From Chara braunii (Eukaryota; Streptophyta; Charophyceae; Charales; Characeae), in contig BFEA01000186.1 in NCBI GenBank assembly GCA_003427395.1, forward strand, positions 1,867,623 to 1,931,622: a DNA stretch of 64,000 nucleotides. Reading direction: 5' to 3'. The position numbers and the translations under genes are program-made. Positions 32,967 through 44,033 of this stretch are shown piece by piece (within the stretch, counting starts at the first letter, position 1; every line of letters starts with the position of its first letter). The notes beneath the pieces were generated by a model. The model saw only the letters and a list, made by a program, of their open reading frames with translations, was not told where the DNA came from and made no database searches.

Positions 32967-35700
32967 TCTCAGGACCGGTCTCGGTACCGGCACGGGGACC
33001 AACCCAAAAAAACAAGAAAAGAAAGGAAATAAATAATTAATAATAAAATCAAAATAAAATAAAATAAAAAGAGAAAAATGGGATTTGGGGAAGAGGAGGG
33101 GACCACCAGCATGCCCTTGCCCTTGATCCCACCGATTGGGCCCATTGCCGAGGTTGGCAGCAAAACTGTAGGAGATAGCCCCGTCGAGCCCTCGACCCCT
33201 CAGTTTCCTTCATGCTGCTTTATCACTTCATCGTCGTAAGCCATTGGCCTCAATCCCTGAACCTGCTCCATGTAAGTTTGAAATGATAACCAATTGTGCT
33301 ATGCCCAAGGCTGACACTAACACTACCGAAAACCTTTATAAACGTGTTCAACATGCTGGGGGGCTCTACAAAAATGCCTCAAAACTACACTTTGGCCTAC
33401 TGGTTGGGCCACCGTTTGTAAAAAATGACGCCCTTACCGCGAAGACGTCAGACTTCTATGCCCCACGTGCGCACACGGTCAACTTAAACTAAGTTTTAAT
33501 CTCAAGTATTAATAAAAAATAAATATCTTTTAATCACGAACATTTTGACCCTGAAGTTCGACATACCCAAGAAATCCCCTGCATCTTAAACTTGTGTGTC
33601 CACACACTCTTTTGTCCCATCTTGGGCGCGTTGTCATTTGGCTATAGGGGGTCGCTGGTTGCATAATACTTATGTGTGAGACCACCTTACGTACCATCTC
33701 AGGTGCTACTAATGCAAAGTGCAAAAACACGTGCGAATACCATTGTAAGGGTATTCACGCCAACAGCGGGCTTCAACCCTTTGTGGTGACGAAACGCTTG
33801 TATCCATGAAAGCAGAGCTCCATTTTTGGAGGAATGAAAATAGGTCGAGGGGTTTCACTTTGACAGGCGCCACAAAGCTCAACGTCCAACTATAAAAAAA
33901 AAAAAAAGGTAAAAAATATCTCTCTTTTCTCTCAATACGAATCTGTTAGATCTTTACATTTGATCAAAGTAGACCATTCTGAATACACAAAGTAAAAATT
34001 ATAACGGGGTTAAAGGACACGAGGTGATCACTCTTACAATCACAATGTGCCTCCTTTCAAAATATATACATGATTGCAGACGAAGTCAAATAACTCCTTG
34101 GGGATGTCATTTGTTCTTGTTGGTTTTTCCTCTTCCATAAGCATTAAAGAAGACCAAACCCCATCTTTCGAATGTGGCATCTCTAGCATTTTTTTTTGCT
34201 TAGTTTAGAGTGATGTAGTGACATTTAGTCAATGTGTGAAGAAACTTATCAATGTCTCTACAATGGTGATCCCTAGGAACATCCCCATTTTAATACATAT
34301 ATGATATATATATATTTTTTAAGTAGTCTTTAGCCATTTTGGTACAACCAGTAGTGGAAGTGGTTAATGGCTCCTTCCTTCGTGCAGGGTCAGCCAAAGT
34401 TTCAATAATTGTTATCCCTTAGCATACTCCTCCTATCGCAGAGAATCAAGCATCCATGACACCTTTCATGGGGTGCCGCCTAAGTTATCCCTAGTAAGGA
34501 TACCCTGCCATTGATACTCCATATGAGACAACTGATTTTCTAAGTCCTATATTTCTTGTGCTAAAGGTTCTATTACTTTCATTTCTTTTGACTTGTTTTC
34601 TTGTTGCTAAGTTGTTGTGTTCTTTGTTGGAGAAGTATTTCCTTAAGGTGTTTTTGTGAAGTTAGTAACTTTGAATTTTTATTGCATTTACAACCCAAAA
34701 ATGCGAGGTTATTGTCGAACCATTTTATGTTATCTTGAATGAGGTCCCTCTGATCCCTCTAGAAGCTTCACACTTTCAGATAAGTTATGAAGTGATCTGT
34801 CTTAAGATGAGAGGTATTAAGTTTATAAAATCTTTTACTTGAATCATGTTTGTTTCCGAAGGATAAAAGGACTAGACACGTTGCATGATCGAGTTATGAA
34901 AAAGGATTGTGGGGAAAATTTTCAGCGACCTGGAGAACCCCTTGTAAGTCTTCAGACATTAGGATCACATCAATGCGATGTCGACGCGAATACCCTTACA
35001 AGGGTATCCGCCCTGTTTTTTACAAATAACATGAGTTATGTTTAGATTAAAAGTTTGAATGTACCACTCGACTTGTGGCAGTGTCCGCCATTTGCATTGA
35101 CTGGATGGTTGACTAGGATAGAGAGTGTGCGAGCGCGCAGATCTAAGGCGCGCGTGATTTTCTCGTTTTGATCAGAGCTGTAAAGCCGACGCGGACGTCA
35201 GTCGTTTTGTGTTATTATAAATGTTTTGTTTTACTTTTGGTAGCCATATACGTAGGCGTAGGCTGAAGGATGGCGCAGGGCGCTTCGCGGCCCTAGACGA
35301 CCTCGCCGTTTCACTTCATATAGAGTTTCAGGCTTAGTTACTACAGGCTTGGGCTTAGCCCTATAGGTTACGACATTGGAATACTACTATGGAGGTTTGG
35401 GGATCGAGGCCGGCGGGCGTCGGCGTGGGAGCAGCAAAGTGGCGTGGAGAAAAACGAGGGGTTGAGGGCCTGGCGGGCTAGCCCCCTCTCGTTTTGTTGG
35501 TAAGCGTGGCAATGGGCCCGACCTGCGGCACCGACGACGTGCCAACAACCCCGCTGTCCCCCGATAATACCAGGTTTATTTTTGTCTTATTTTTTTTGTC
35601 TTATTTTTTTCCTTGTCGGTTTCTCTTTATCGCATCCCGTTCAGAGACGTGAGATGCCGGAGGGATGAGTGGGGTATATCATATTTGCGGGGCATTGCCC
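32967..35700. other. No gene seen; two copies of a short palindrome
   Basis: Hairpins with an AATACC.../...GGTATT core lie at about 33735-33761 and 34987-35012. Otherwise no coding or RNA gene was recognised. Confidence 0.4.
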
Positions 35701-35702
35701 CG

Positions 35703-35785
35703 GTCGAGCCCTTCGGGACATCTGTTAAAATTGGAACGCTACAGAAAAGATTAGCACGGTCCCCGTGCAAGGGACAGCGCACTGT
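35703..35785 (+). ncRNA. U6 snRNA-derived chimeric sequence (likely pseudogene)
   Basis: The segment contains CCCTTCGGGACAT (5' stem-loop), AAAATTGGAACG, TACAGAAAAGATTAGCA and CCCCGTGCAAGG, following U6 through its ACAGA box, the U4-pairing region and the start of the catalytic AGC region. Plant U6 has ACAGAGAAGATTAGCATGG here, so differences are few. After about GGACAGCGCA the sequence diverges and no U6 3' tail or T-run terminator follows. The 3' part has been replaced, as in retroposed U6 chimeras. A TATATC lies about 30 bp upstream, near where a TATA box of a Pol III U6 gene would sit; that may be chance. Confidence 0.75.
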
Positions 35786-35999
35786 AACCCGGGGCTGTGC
35801 GCAGCTCCGCCGTGCAGAAGTGAAGTCGGGCGTCCGTTGGAGCGGCGCTAGCGAAAAGGGAGATCAGCGGCACATCCCAAGGCAACGGAACGACGGGGAG
35901 CAACAAATATTGGGCAACGGGAGTAAGTCATCGGAGTTGCCAAATGCTAGCGCGGCGGTGGGGAGTGAGACAGAATAGCGGAGCGGAGCGGGAAGGAAG
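35786..35999. other. GC-rich sequence following the U6 segment
   Basis: GC-rich, with an open frame (35613-35978) running through the U6 segment. No product is recognised. Confidence 0.35.
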
Positions 36000-36900
36000 C
36001 TATGGCCGAGTTAAAATTGCAGTTTTCCCCGATCCTTGACGGAATCGGGCGATCCAAGTGGCGATCGTGAGGTTGTGGGGGCGGGCGAAGTCAGTAGTGG
36101 TGTTAGTTTTAGCTCTAGGTTAGTAGATTGGGAGGTTAGTAGAAGTTGAGCTGCGCGGAGTGATGGCGGATGGAGAGGTGATGAGGGGGGGAAGGACCAA
36201 GATTGCACTCGACCCTTGATGGATCTAGGTGAGTGAAGGGTCGGAGTTGAGGTTTTTGGGCAGGGCGATTCTGATGGCGCCGTTAGTTTTGAGGTTAGTT
36301 GAGTAAATTAGGAGTTAGTAAGAAAAACCTGTGCGTGAGGCTATAGCAGAAGTGAAGAAGGATGGAGGGAGGAAGTCCTGTTTTCGTTCGTCCCTTGATG
36401 AAAATGAACGAACGAAGATGTTGTCCCGGGATTTTGGCCCCGGGCGAGTTGAAGGGTATGGTTAGAGAGGAATAAAAGCTAGTAGGTTTGGAGTTAGGGG
36501 TGAGAGTGAATCTGGACGGGAGAAGGTGCCAGATGCACACGCGACTGGGTTGAAGGTGGCTGAGAAGGGGGCCGGGCGGGCGCAATCGGGTGAGCGTTAC
36601 TCGCTCGATCCTCACCGGGATCAAGCAAGGGAAGAGCCGTTTTGGGGGTTCTGATGGAGGGCGAGCATAGTGGTGTAGTTAGTTTTAATGATAGATTAGT
36701 AGAATAGCGGGTTAGTGAGAAACAAGCCGCGCGGGGAGATGGCGGAGGCAACTGCGGCAGGAGTAACAACTATGTATCTCGCCCGACTTGTAATAGATCG
36801 GGGCGGGGAGAGACCCTAATTGGGGGTTTGAGGACCGGACGATTCAGGTGGAAGTGTTAGTTTGGGAGGTTTTGAGTTTAGTTCGTTAGGGAGTGCGCCC
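36000..36900. repeat. Degenerate tandem units of about 190-200 bp
   Basis: Five positions carry a common palindromic block, variants of CTCGACCCTTGATGGATC (about 36030, 36207, 36380, 36600 and 36775), each followed by a GTTAGTTTTGAGGTTAGT-like stretch. Spacing of roughly 170-220 bp and strong divergence indicate an old array. Confidence 0.6.
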
Positions 36901-37546
36901 AGAAGGAGTTTTCGAGGTGCAATGAATCTATCCACGTTTTAGGAGAAGATTCATTCTGACTTGGCGCAGCACAGTAGTAAGCAAGAAGAGGAAATAAGGA
37001 CGTCACGCTCATCTGTGAGTGGGTTCGAGTGAGAGAAGGGATGGTCGGAGGTTTTCGGGTGTCGGGCTTCTAATAAGGAAGCTTAGATTGGTGAGAAAGA
37101 TGAGAGCACCTCCCCATCCGGCCAGCGAGAGCGGTGTGTGGGGTAACATGTCTAAGCGGTGACGTATAAATCTGCGCTCTGGCGGAAGGTCAGGGCACAA
37201 GAGTGCTAAGTGACTAAAGTACTGCCCGTATCAACGGGCAAGTGAGCCATAGGCTTGACTATCCACAGACTGTTGATACGTGGCCCGTCCGACCGAGTGA
37301 AGTAGCGGGAACACAGCTGCAAGGACAGCAGGTTCACCCTTCAGCCGAACCGCAACGTTCGCTAGCAAATAGGGTCGCAACAAGTCAATAACGAAAGTGC
37401 AGACCCACCTGTTAACCGCACGCCGCCTGTTCTTTCCACAGCAGTAGAGAAATAGGGAGGACATCCGGACCTGGCCAGTCTTAGGAGAGGAATCATTCGG
37501 TTTAAATCCAGCCTGTCAACGGAAGCTACGTGAGGCCGACCGCACC

Positions 37547-37591
<45 letters not shown>

Positions 37592-39090
37592 GATCAGGCC
37601 GAATGCTTGATCACACAGGCCACCGAGGCATCTGCCTCTGAAGCAAGTTGATGTTACTAGGCTTCTTATGAAACGACTGCTATGGGCTTGCTTGCTAACT
37701 GTGGCGGACTGTTGTGGGTAGACCGATGTACGCTACTGCACACCGTTGCACGCTGATGCATGTTGCTGCGCACATGTGCCCACTGCTGCGCACTACTGTG
37801 GACTGCGGGCCACTGTGTACCGCTGCCGTCGCTACGGACGGGGCACAGACTGTTACCATTGCTGTTGGTGGCTGCTGCTGGTTAGTGACTGCGGCCATTG
37901 ACCATCGTTGGGCACAAGCTGTTGCTGGGGGCATGAACCACTGCTGCTGCTACAAGCGGGGCATGAGCACTTTCTGTTGCCTGTGGGCGACCGTTTGCTA
38001 ACTTCGGGGCGCTGTTGCCGGTTGCTATTGACTGATTGTAAGTTGCAGCGGACCGCGACATACTGCGGCTAACAGCTGCGACCAGACGCCATTGCCTACG
38101 GACTGTGCACGACCGCCGCTTCTATCACACGGGGCGAGGGTTGTGACTAGCTGCTGGCACCTGCTATTGCCATTGTCTATCGTTAGTTGCCGCATATCGT
38201 GCGGCTGTCTGCCAACTATTACGGTTGTTGAGCAGTAATATTCGAACTAAGAGGAACGGCTGGGCCCGGGAAAGGAGTTTCGGTGCTGTGAGTTGGGGAG
38301 TCAACGAGGGTTGACAACGACAGTTAACGTTGGCTGGGCACGGGCAGCTATTGCTGTTCTCGACTATGTGCAGCCACGGCTGCTGAGCGAATGTGCATGA
38401 ACCACTTATGAGAGGGTGGTTGGGTTGGCCTTAAGGAGGCGGTATTATAAGAGTGAGAGTGTGGCCAGACCTCGGTAAGGACTAGCGGCGAAGGGAGAGT
38501 TATTGCTGTAGTTTTGAGGAGGCATCAGGGGGATTGTGATCAGCAGTTCGGACTTGGATTTGACCGAGCTGTTACTTTTTGGCTGCCATTGCGGGGCCCT
38601 GAGGCGCACCCAGATGTCAAGGCCCTCTCCTACGAGACTGAGAGTACCTTTCTTGGATCTGAGAGACTCACATACTTCTTTTTCTACCCTTCTTACTCTC
38701 AGTCTAGTCCTTGGTTACGAGAGGAAGGCGGCAGGCGGGATTGCAACCCGTAAGTCCGTGTCAAGACTCTGTGGGAAGTCTGCCCACCGATTGCGAGAAC
38801 CCTGCTTACTCACGAGGAGTTTTGGAGGCAGGGAATCATCAGGTAAACCATCGCCATCTGTACAACCTACTACCACCCATGTTTTGCCTATCTTCCTGTA
38901 ATATGACTGTTGTATGCATGAGATTGTCCCTATGGTTTTTGTTTTCTCTTCAGGATCCAATTAGACTAAATGGAAAGAGTGTGTGAGAGTGAAGCTTAAG
39001 TTTCATCTTTGTTTTGACTGAAAGCAGACTAAGGATGAACTGGGGGAAGGTGGGAGGAAGGCAGTTTGCATGTGTTTGGAAGGGTCAACC
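36901..39090. other. No gene seen; (GA)n tract and CTG-rich region
   Basis: A GA dinucleotide tract lies at 37549-37588. About 37690-38240 is rich in degenerate CTGCGCACTACTG-type words. No coding is supported. Confidence 0.45.
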
Positions 39091-39092
39091 AG

Positions 39093-39785
39093 GGACCAGG
39101 CATCGTTTTTACTGTGAATGGCCTGATTGCTATGTTTATTTAGTTGTTTTTTTAAGGACCAGGCATTGTTTCTACTGTGAATGACCTGGTTGCTATGTTT
39201 ATTTAGTTGTATTCTGGAGGACCAGACATTGTTTCTACGGTGAATGACCTGGTTGCTCTAGTTAACTCTGGGGGTTTGCCTGATTGAAGGACTTTAAGTT
39301 CTTGTTTATTCTGAGGGAGGATTTCTGGTCTAAGGCTATGCATTGTTTCCATGGTGAATAGTTTAGCCTGAAAGCCACACACATAAGTTAAGCTGAGTAT
39401 AAAGGGAAAATACTTGATATATATTTGCATGTGAACTGGCAGCTCGGCATTGTTTCTACTGTGAATGGTCCAGTGTTAAGCCATATCATTAAGAAGAGAA
39501 AAGGGAAAATACAAAGTATAAATGAAAATAGTCTGGGCAAGCTGAAGATTGTTTCTACTGTGAATGGTTTAGTCCCCTGCCCATATTCGCCATTTCCTTT
39601 AAAAACAAAGTCAGAGAAATACTAAACTTTAGATATTAAACAGCTCAGGGCGACTAGGCATTGTTTCCATGGCGAATGACCTAGTCATCTGCCGAAAAGA
39701 AGACAAAAGTAGTGGTGCAACCTGTTCGTGTATATCATAAAGGCAAGCTGGACATTGTTTCCATGGCGAATGGTCCAGTTGTATG
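39093..39785 (+). ncRNA. Array 1: eight hairpins with a conserved loop and covarying stems
   Basis: Eight units, starting near 39095, 39158, 39221, 39330, 39435, 39535, 39652 and 39742, share CATTGTTTCTACTGTGAATG or close variants (CATTGTTTCCATGGCGAATG). The inner stem CATT/AATG is constant. The outer stem changes by compensation: ACCAGG/CCTGGT (39158/39185), GACTAGG/CCTAGTC (39652/39680), CTGGAC/GTCCAG (39748/39773), ACTGG/CCAGT (39435/39470), CTGAA/TTTAG plus GGGCA/TGCCC (39535-39582). Maintained pairing with changed bases indicates selection on, or copying of, a folded structure. The first three units are spaced 63 bp apart; later spacing is irregular. Identity unknown. Confidence 0.7.
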
Positions 39786-40076
39786 TCTTATGTCAGATGG
39801 GTATAAGGATTCAAGGACTTGAAGATTCATAAACTATCTATATAGAATAAACTTGGGCTGGTGAGAGTACTTACCTTTGTGGTTTGATTTGCGTGTGACT
39901 GAATGAGGCCACTACTTAGTCTGAGTTTCAGGTTGATAGGCAGTTGCTTTAGTTGCTCGCCATGTGCTAGAGTCATAGGAGTTAGTTTCAATTCCTTCAC
40001 TTTCTGAGCTAAGTTTTTTTTACGTAGGTCAATTCTTGCATTTTCTGGGATCTTTTTTTATACTTGGCTTTGTATA

Positions 40077-40616
40077 AATCTTGACAAGCTACTTTCTCTA
40101 CGGGAAGTGCTGTCGAAATTTCTACAAATCCAAGGGGTTAGTCAATTTTCGACTTGTCAAAGTTCAACTTGTCTTTTCCTTATATCTAACCTAGTAAAAA
40201 TCTGGAAAGTCTCATTTTTTAAAGGGAATGATGCCCAAATTTTTGTTAATTCAGGAAGTTTGGCAAAATTGGACTTTGAGAAGTCAAAGTTACTTTCAAA
40301 TTCTCGACTTAGCCTTGCATAAATTTTGGAATAACACTTTTCTAAAGGGAGTGTTGCCGAAATTTTTCCAAAAACTAAGGAGTTAGTTAAATCTTGTCTA
40401 AAGTTGAGCTCGAGTTATCTTTTGAGTTTATATTTGACTTAGTGTAAATTTGGGAAGTCTCCCTTTCTAAAGGGAGTGCTGCCCAAATTTCTACTAATTC
40501 AGGGAGTTAGACAAAATTTGACTTTTCAGAGTTAAAGATTATTTCTGCTTTCATATCTGGACTTATATAAATTTTGGAAAAACACTTTTCCTACGGGAAG
40601 CGCTGCCGAAATTTTC
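40077..40616 (+). ncRNA. Array 2: five nested hairpins, about 122-bp period
   Basis: Units at about 40077, 40198, 40321, 40446 and 40569 share an outer stem AAATTTGGG/CCCAAATTT (40446/40482), AAATTTTGG/CCGAAATTT (40321/40357 and 40569/40606) and a variable inner stem: ACTTTC/GGAAGT, TCATT/AATGA, ACACT/AGTGT, CTCCCTTT/AAAGGGAG. Inner stems differ in sequence but keep pairing. Reverse-complement reading gives AAATTTCGGCA(G/A)CACT, the motif seen in the giant element's leader and at 48.8 kb. Function unknown; a retroelement leader is my best guess. Confidence 0.68.
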
Positions 40617-42080
40617 TTAGTTTAAAGGAGATAGATTATATTTTGACATTCACTCTGGACAGGGGAGATTCTGCCATGAGTCTACCTTTCTTTGGGCTCT
40701 CGCTTAGAGGTTGGCTTAGATATAGTTAACAAGGATGATTTGGGTGAGATCATGATATGAAGATTGTTCTCCATGGACTTATAGATTTAGCCTGGGGCAT
40801 TGACTTGTCATGTGTTACAGGTCTTCTTGATCGATCTGATTAAGGACTTGGACTAGATTCAGCTTGACCCCTTGAGGGTCTCCTTCTGTTATCATTGATA
40901 ACAGGTCGGTTGCCGATTCGTCGGTTTACGATTCAACTTCAATTCACTCTTGCCACTCTACCTAAAGGCCTTAGCCTTGTGATTGAACTGTTTTGTTGTG
41001 TTTTCACCCGAACTTTATTGAATGGCCATCCAACAAAAGTACTGAGTATTTATTTAAGAGTTGCACGAGTAAGGCTTGTATTGCTAAAGCGAGGGGTATG
41101 AGTGCAAGGAATGGTTGAAGTTGACCCCATGTAGTGCGTGGACTTCTCGTTGAATCTTTGATGTGATTGCAGGTATGGTTGTGGTTCGGACTCTGGATGT
41201 GATTGTCTGCGATTACATACTTATATGGCTGAAAGGAGCCCCACTGTGACTGTGAGAAGTGATCGTCCTAAATAATTAACCCTCATATATTTATAAGTGC
41301 CCTGAGTATTTGAGAGGCCTACTGTAATTGTGCATAAGGGTTAACCCGGTTATGTCTTGAGAGACAAGGGAGATCTCTATTTTACCCTTGCTTTTTAGAG
41401 TTTGTATGGTTGGACGTTGTAGTCTGTGGCAGCCGTCAAAGTCAAACCCCTTGACTTTCGCCCAGACCCAGGGTAAGACTTATCCCCAAAGCCGTAAGAA
41501 ACGGCTACCACCACAGGTATGGACTTGTGTACCACCCGCTCTGCATAAGGTGCAGAAGAGGGTGTGTGATCTTCAACCGCGCATGGCGGTTGTCCGGCGA
41601 CGAGAGATTAACCCTCAAGGCGCATGTCAGCCGACACTTGAGTGTCGAATGCGACCCTCGAGATTAACGAGGACCGCATGAGTATGGGTACTACATGGTA
41701 CGCCATCATTGCGACTGCTTGCGTACGTTTTGCATTGCTAGTCGATATGAGTTAGCCCTGCGTCCGCGCGGTTTTATACTAAATCTTGCGCGCGACTCCT
41801 ATCCGATTTCCGCATCGAAAAGTTATGGGTTGGCTACTGAGGGGCTAGGAGCGTTGTCGAGTTGTTTGTGTTGTGTAGCGTTGTATGTGTGTGTGTGTGT
41901 GTGTTTGTTCGTAAAGTGGAGTGCGCGTGGTGTGTGGGATGCGTCCTAGTGGACCGACGTCGAATCGCGCTTGGCACTTCAGCCCCCCAAGATGTCGGTT
42001 CTCGTGCGGGTCCGATAGAGGTGTATTACCGTGCGTACCCCCTATGCTACAACGAACGAGAAACGCCCTGGACTGGTCTA
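40617..42080. other. No gene seen; short (TG)n tract
   Basis: A TG tract lies at about 41887-41904. Reading frames up to 97 codons lack recognisable motifs. Confidence 0.4.
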
Positions 42081-42086
42081 CCTCTG

Positions 42087-42998
42087 CGACTGCAACTGAT
42101 TAACTCTCGTACTGTGGACTGGTAGCTCGGCGGGGATACGCCCACCGAAGGGAGGTGACAACTCCCGTAAGGTGTAGGTAAGTCGTGCCTCGTGTAGGCC
42201 CTATCTTGTTGTAGGGGCTCGCGAGAGGTATGGCTGGCGCACTCGGCCGGAGCGGCTTGCGGAAGCTCCACATATATTATCTGTGACGACGGATTTAAAT
42301 CCAGCTCCTGCGTGACGCGGCCGGGAGGGTCCCGCGCTGCTCCATGCGGTGCTGAACCGATGCGCTCGACAACGAGACGTAGAACTTTGTCTTGTTTTAC
42401 CCTTTCTAAAGCATGCATAGGAACGTTATGTGGGATTGAGCCTCCTATATACGTCAAACAGGTTCAACGACTGATGTAGGTTAGCGATAACAAACTCACC
42501 AGTTTCAACATGTAACTTACAGGGGATGAGAGGTGTCATTGGTCTGGGTTACGATTTAGTGAGAGCGACCGTGCAAGTCACCAAATGAATTACCTATTTT
42601 GGCGTAGTCAAGTGGGAAGTGCAGATGTCCCCAATGAGAGGTACACAATTTAATTCATGCATGAAGCATGCATGAAAGACACCTGCAATAACAAACTTCA
42701 CCGTAGTTTGTTGTGAAAGGAGATCACTATTTAACCAATATTAAAATCCCCTGTTATGATGACTGGAATACTTACTGTGAGTTAAGGAATATAGATCCAA
42801 AGAATACATGTCGGTTCCCAACATCATTAGAACAATAAATACATAGAATATTGACAACCTCTAACATACCTATAATACAGACTCATCTTCCTTCCAACAC
42901 TGTGTGTCTCTCAATCAATCTATTTGTTGATATTTGATAATATGTGCATTCTTTGCTGAGAGAGTATTATAGCTCCCAGTTTTGTTGTGGGGGTTGTA

Positions 42999-43061
<63 letters not shown>

Positions 43062-43400
43062 CTGTTGAGCGGATCGGCCCCCACGTTTTTCTCACAAAGG
43101 TGAGAGCCCTCCCGACCATGTCACGCGGGAGTTTAAACAAAAGAAAACAAAACATAGTGATACAACTCGGGGATGATGCATAAATAATCCCACGAGCCGC
43201 CGAGATGGTCGTGGTTACGTCGTCCCTTTGCCGCTCTAGCCGGGTGCACCACCTGTACATCCCGCGGTCCCCTACGACAGGATAGGTTCCAAAAGGGCAT
43301 AAACTTTCTTCCCTAAGGGGCTGTCACTACCATTAGGGGCGTATCCCCACCGAGCTATTGACCCACGTGCGAAAACTTTTACATGCAATCGCAGAGGTGA
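42087..43400. repeat. Inverted pair of a ~300-bp repeat around (TG)n
   Basis: 42087-42370 is matched in reverse complement by about 43060-43400. Anchors are AGCTCGGCGGGGATACGCCC (42125) against its complement near 43343, CTATCTTGTTGTAGGGG (42203) and GCGTGACGCGGCCGGGAGGG (42311). The arms are diverged. Between them lie about 690 bp including a TG tract (43001-43060). No gene recognised; possibly two opposed insertions of one short element. Confidence 0.6.
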
Positions 43401-43403
43401 GTC

Positions 43404-43650
43404 GGCCATTATACATAAGAAAAAACATAAAAAAATCAATCGTTTATTTTTAAATTTTAATTAGGAGAAAAAAGATGAAGATAGCAATATATGAAAATTT
43501 TGGAATAGGAAAATCTGCTACAAGTTATAATATCTCCATCGCGCTAGCAAGACGTGGGAAAAAAATATTACAAATTGGCTGTGACCAAAACATGATAGTA
43601 CTTTTACCTGGACAAAATTTTTGATATCAACAATTATAGATACTCTACAA
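43404..43650 (+). pseudogene. chlL: Plastid chlL 5' fragment in nuclear DNA (NUPT)
   Basis: The ATG at 43475 is preceded by AGGAG, a plastid-style ribosome-binding site. The translation starts [20 protein letters not shown], then [17 protein letters not shown], matching the N-terminus of ChlL, the ATPase subunit of light-independent protochlorophyllide reductase. The normal P-loop GKGGIGKST is damaged (ENFGIGKSA). A 1-bp deletion after QIGCD shifts the frame, after which [20 protein letters not shown] continues the ChlL sequence. Only about 58 of roughly 290 codons remain. ChlL is absent from flowering plants. Similarity ends at the junction with rps7. Confidence 0.85.
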
Positions 43651-43822
43651 TCATTTTGTTAACGCGATTGAAAATGTCAAACCTATTTTAGAAGTAAGAA
43701 AAGTCAGAATCTCCGGAACCACCCAATTAGTCTCATCCATTATACCAAATAGTCGTCAAGAAACCTTAGCTCTTCGGTGAATTCTTGAAGGCGCCTTGTG
43801 GAGACGGCGTTTGACAAAAAAA
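43649..43822 (+). pseudogene. rps7: Mitochondrial rps7 internal fragment (NUMT)
   Basis: The translation reads FVNAIENVKPILEVRKVRIS, then GTTQLVSSIIPNSRQETLAL, then R-stop-ILEGALWRR. This matches the central part of mitochondrial ribosomal protein S7 of green plants (ENVKP...V(R)KVR(I/V)SGTTQLVPSII...RQETLAIRW). The TGA sits where the conserved Trp codon is expected (TGG to TGA). The plastid rps7 protein differs clearly in this region, so a mitochondrial source is favoured. It joins chlL directly with an overlap of a few bases at 43649-43653. Only about 55 codons remain. Confidence 0.78.
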
Positions 43823-44029
43823 AAAAAAAGTTTAGAGTGTATGCATACCTCTGTAAGTAATTTAGTACAACATGGGAAATTTGNGCCCTAAAGGGCCTTT
43901 GTATTTGACTGGCCGTCGACCAAAAAAAAAAAGATAGCCATGTTTGACAATGATTTTTTAGTCATCTTTTCATAAATCTTTCTTATAAATGTCACAATCT
44001 TATTACTTATCTATGGAGTGATTTTGAGC
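43823..44029. other. A-run rich spacer with one undetermined base
   Basis: A-runs occur at 43817-43829 and 43922-43932 and an N at 43884 next to a GCCCTAAAGGGC palindrome. Whether this is further organelle DNA cannot be told by eye. Confidence 0.35.
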
Positions 44030-44033
44030 ACTT

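Noticed and set aside
39093-40616. CRISPR array
   Set aside because: Repeats are imperfect, spacing is irregular, the repeat units are hairpins with variable stems, and the genome is eukaryotic.
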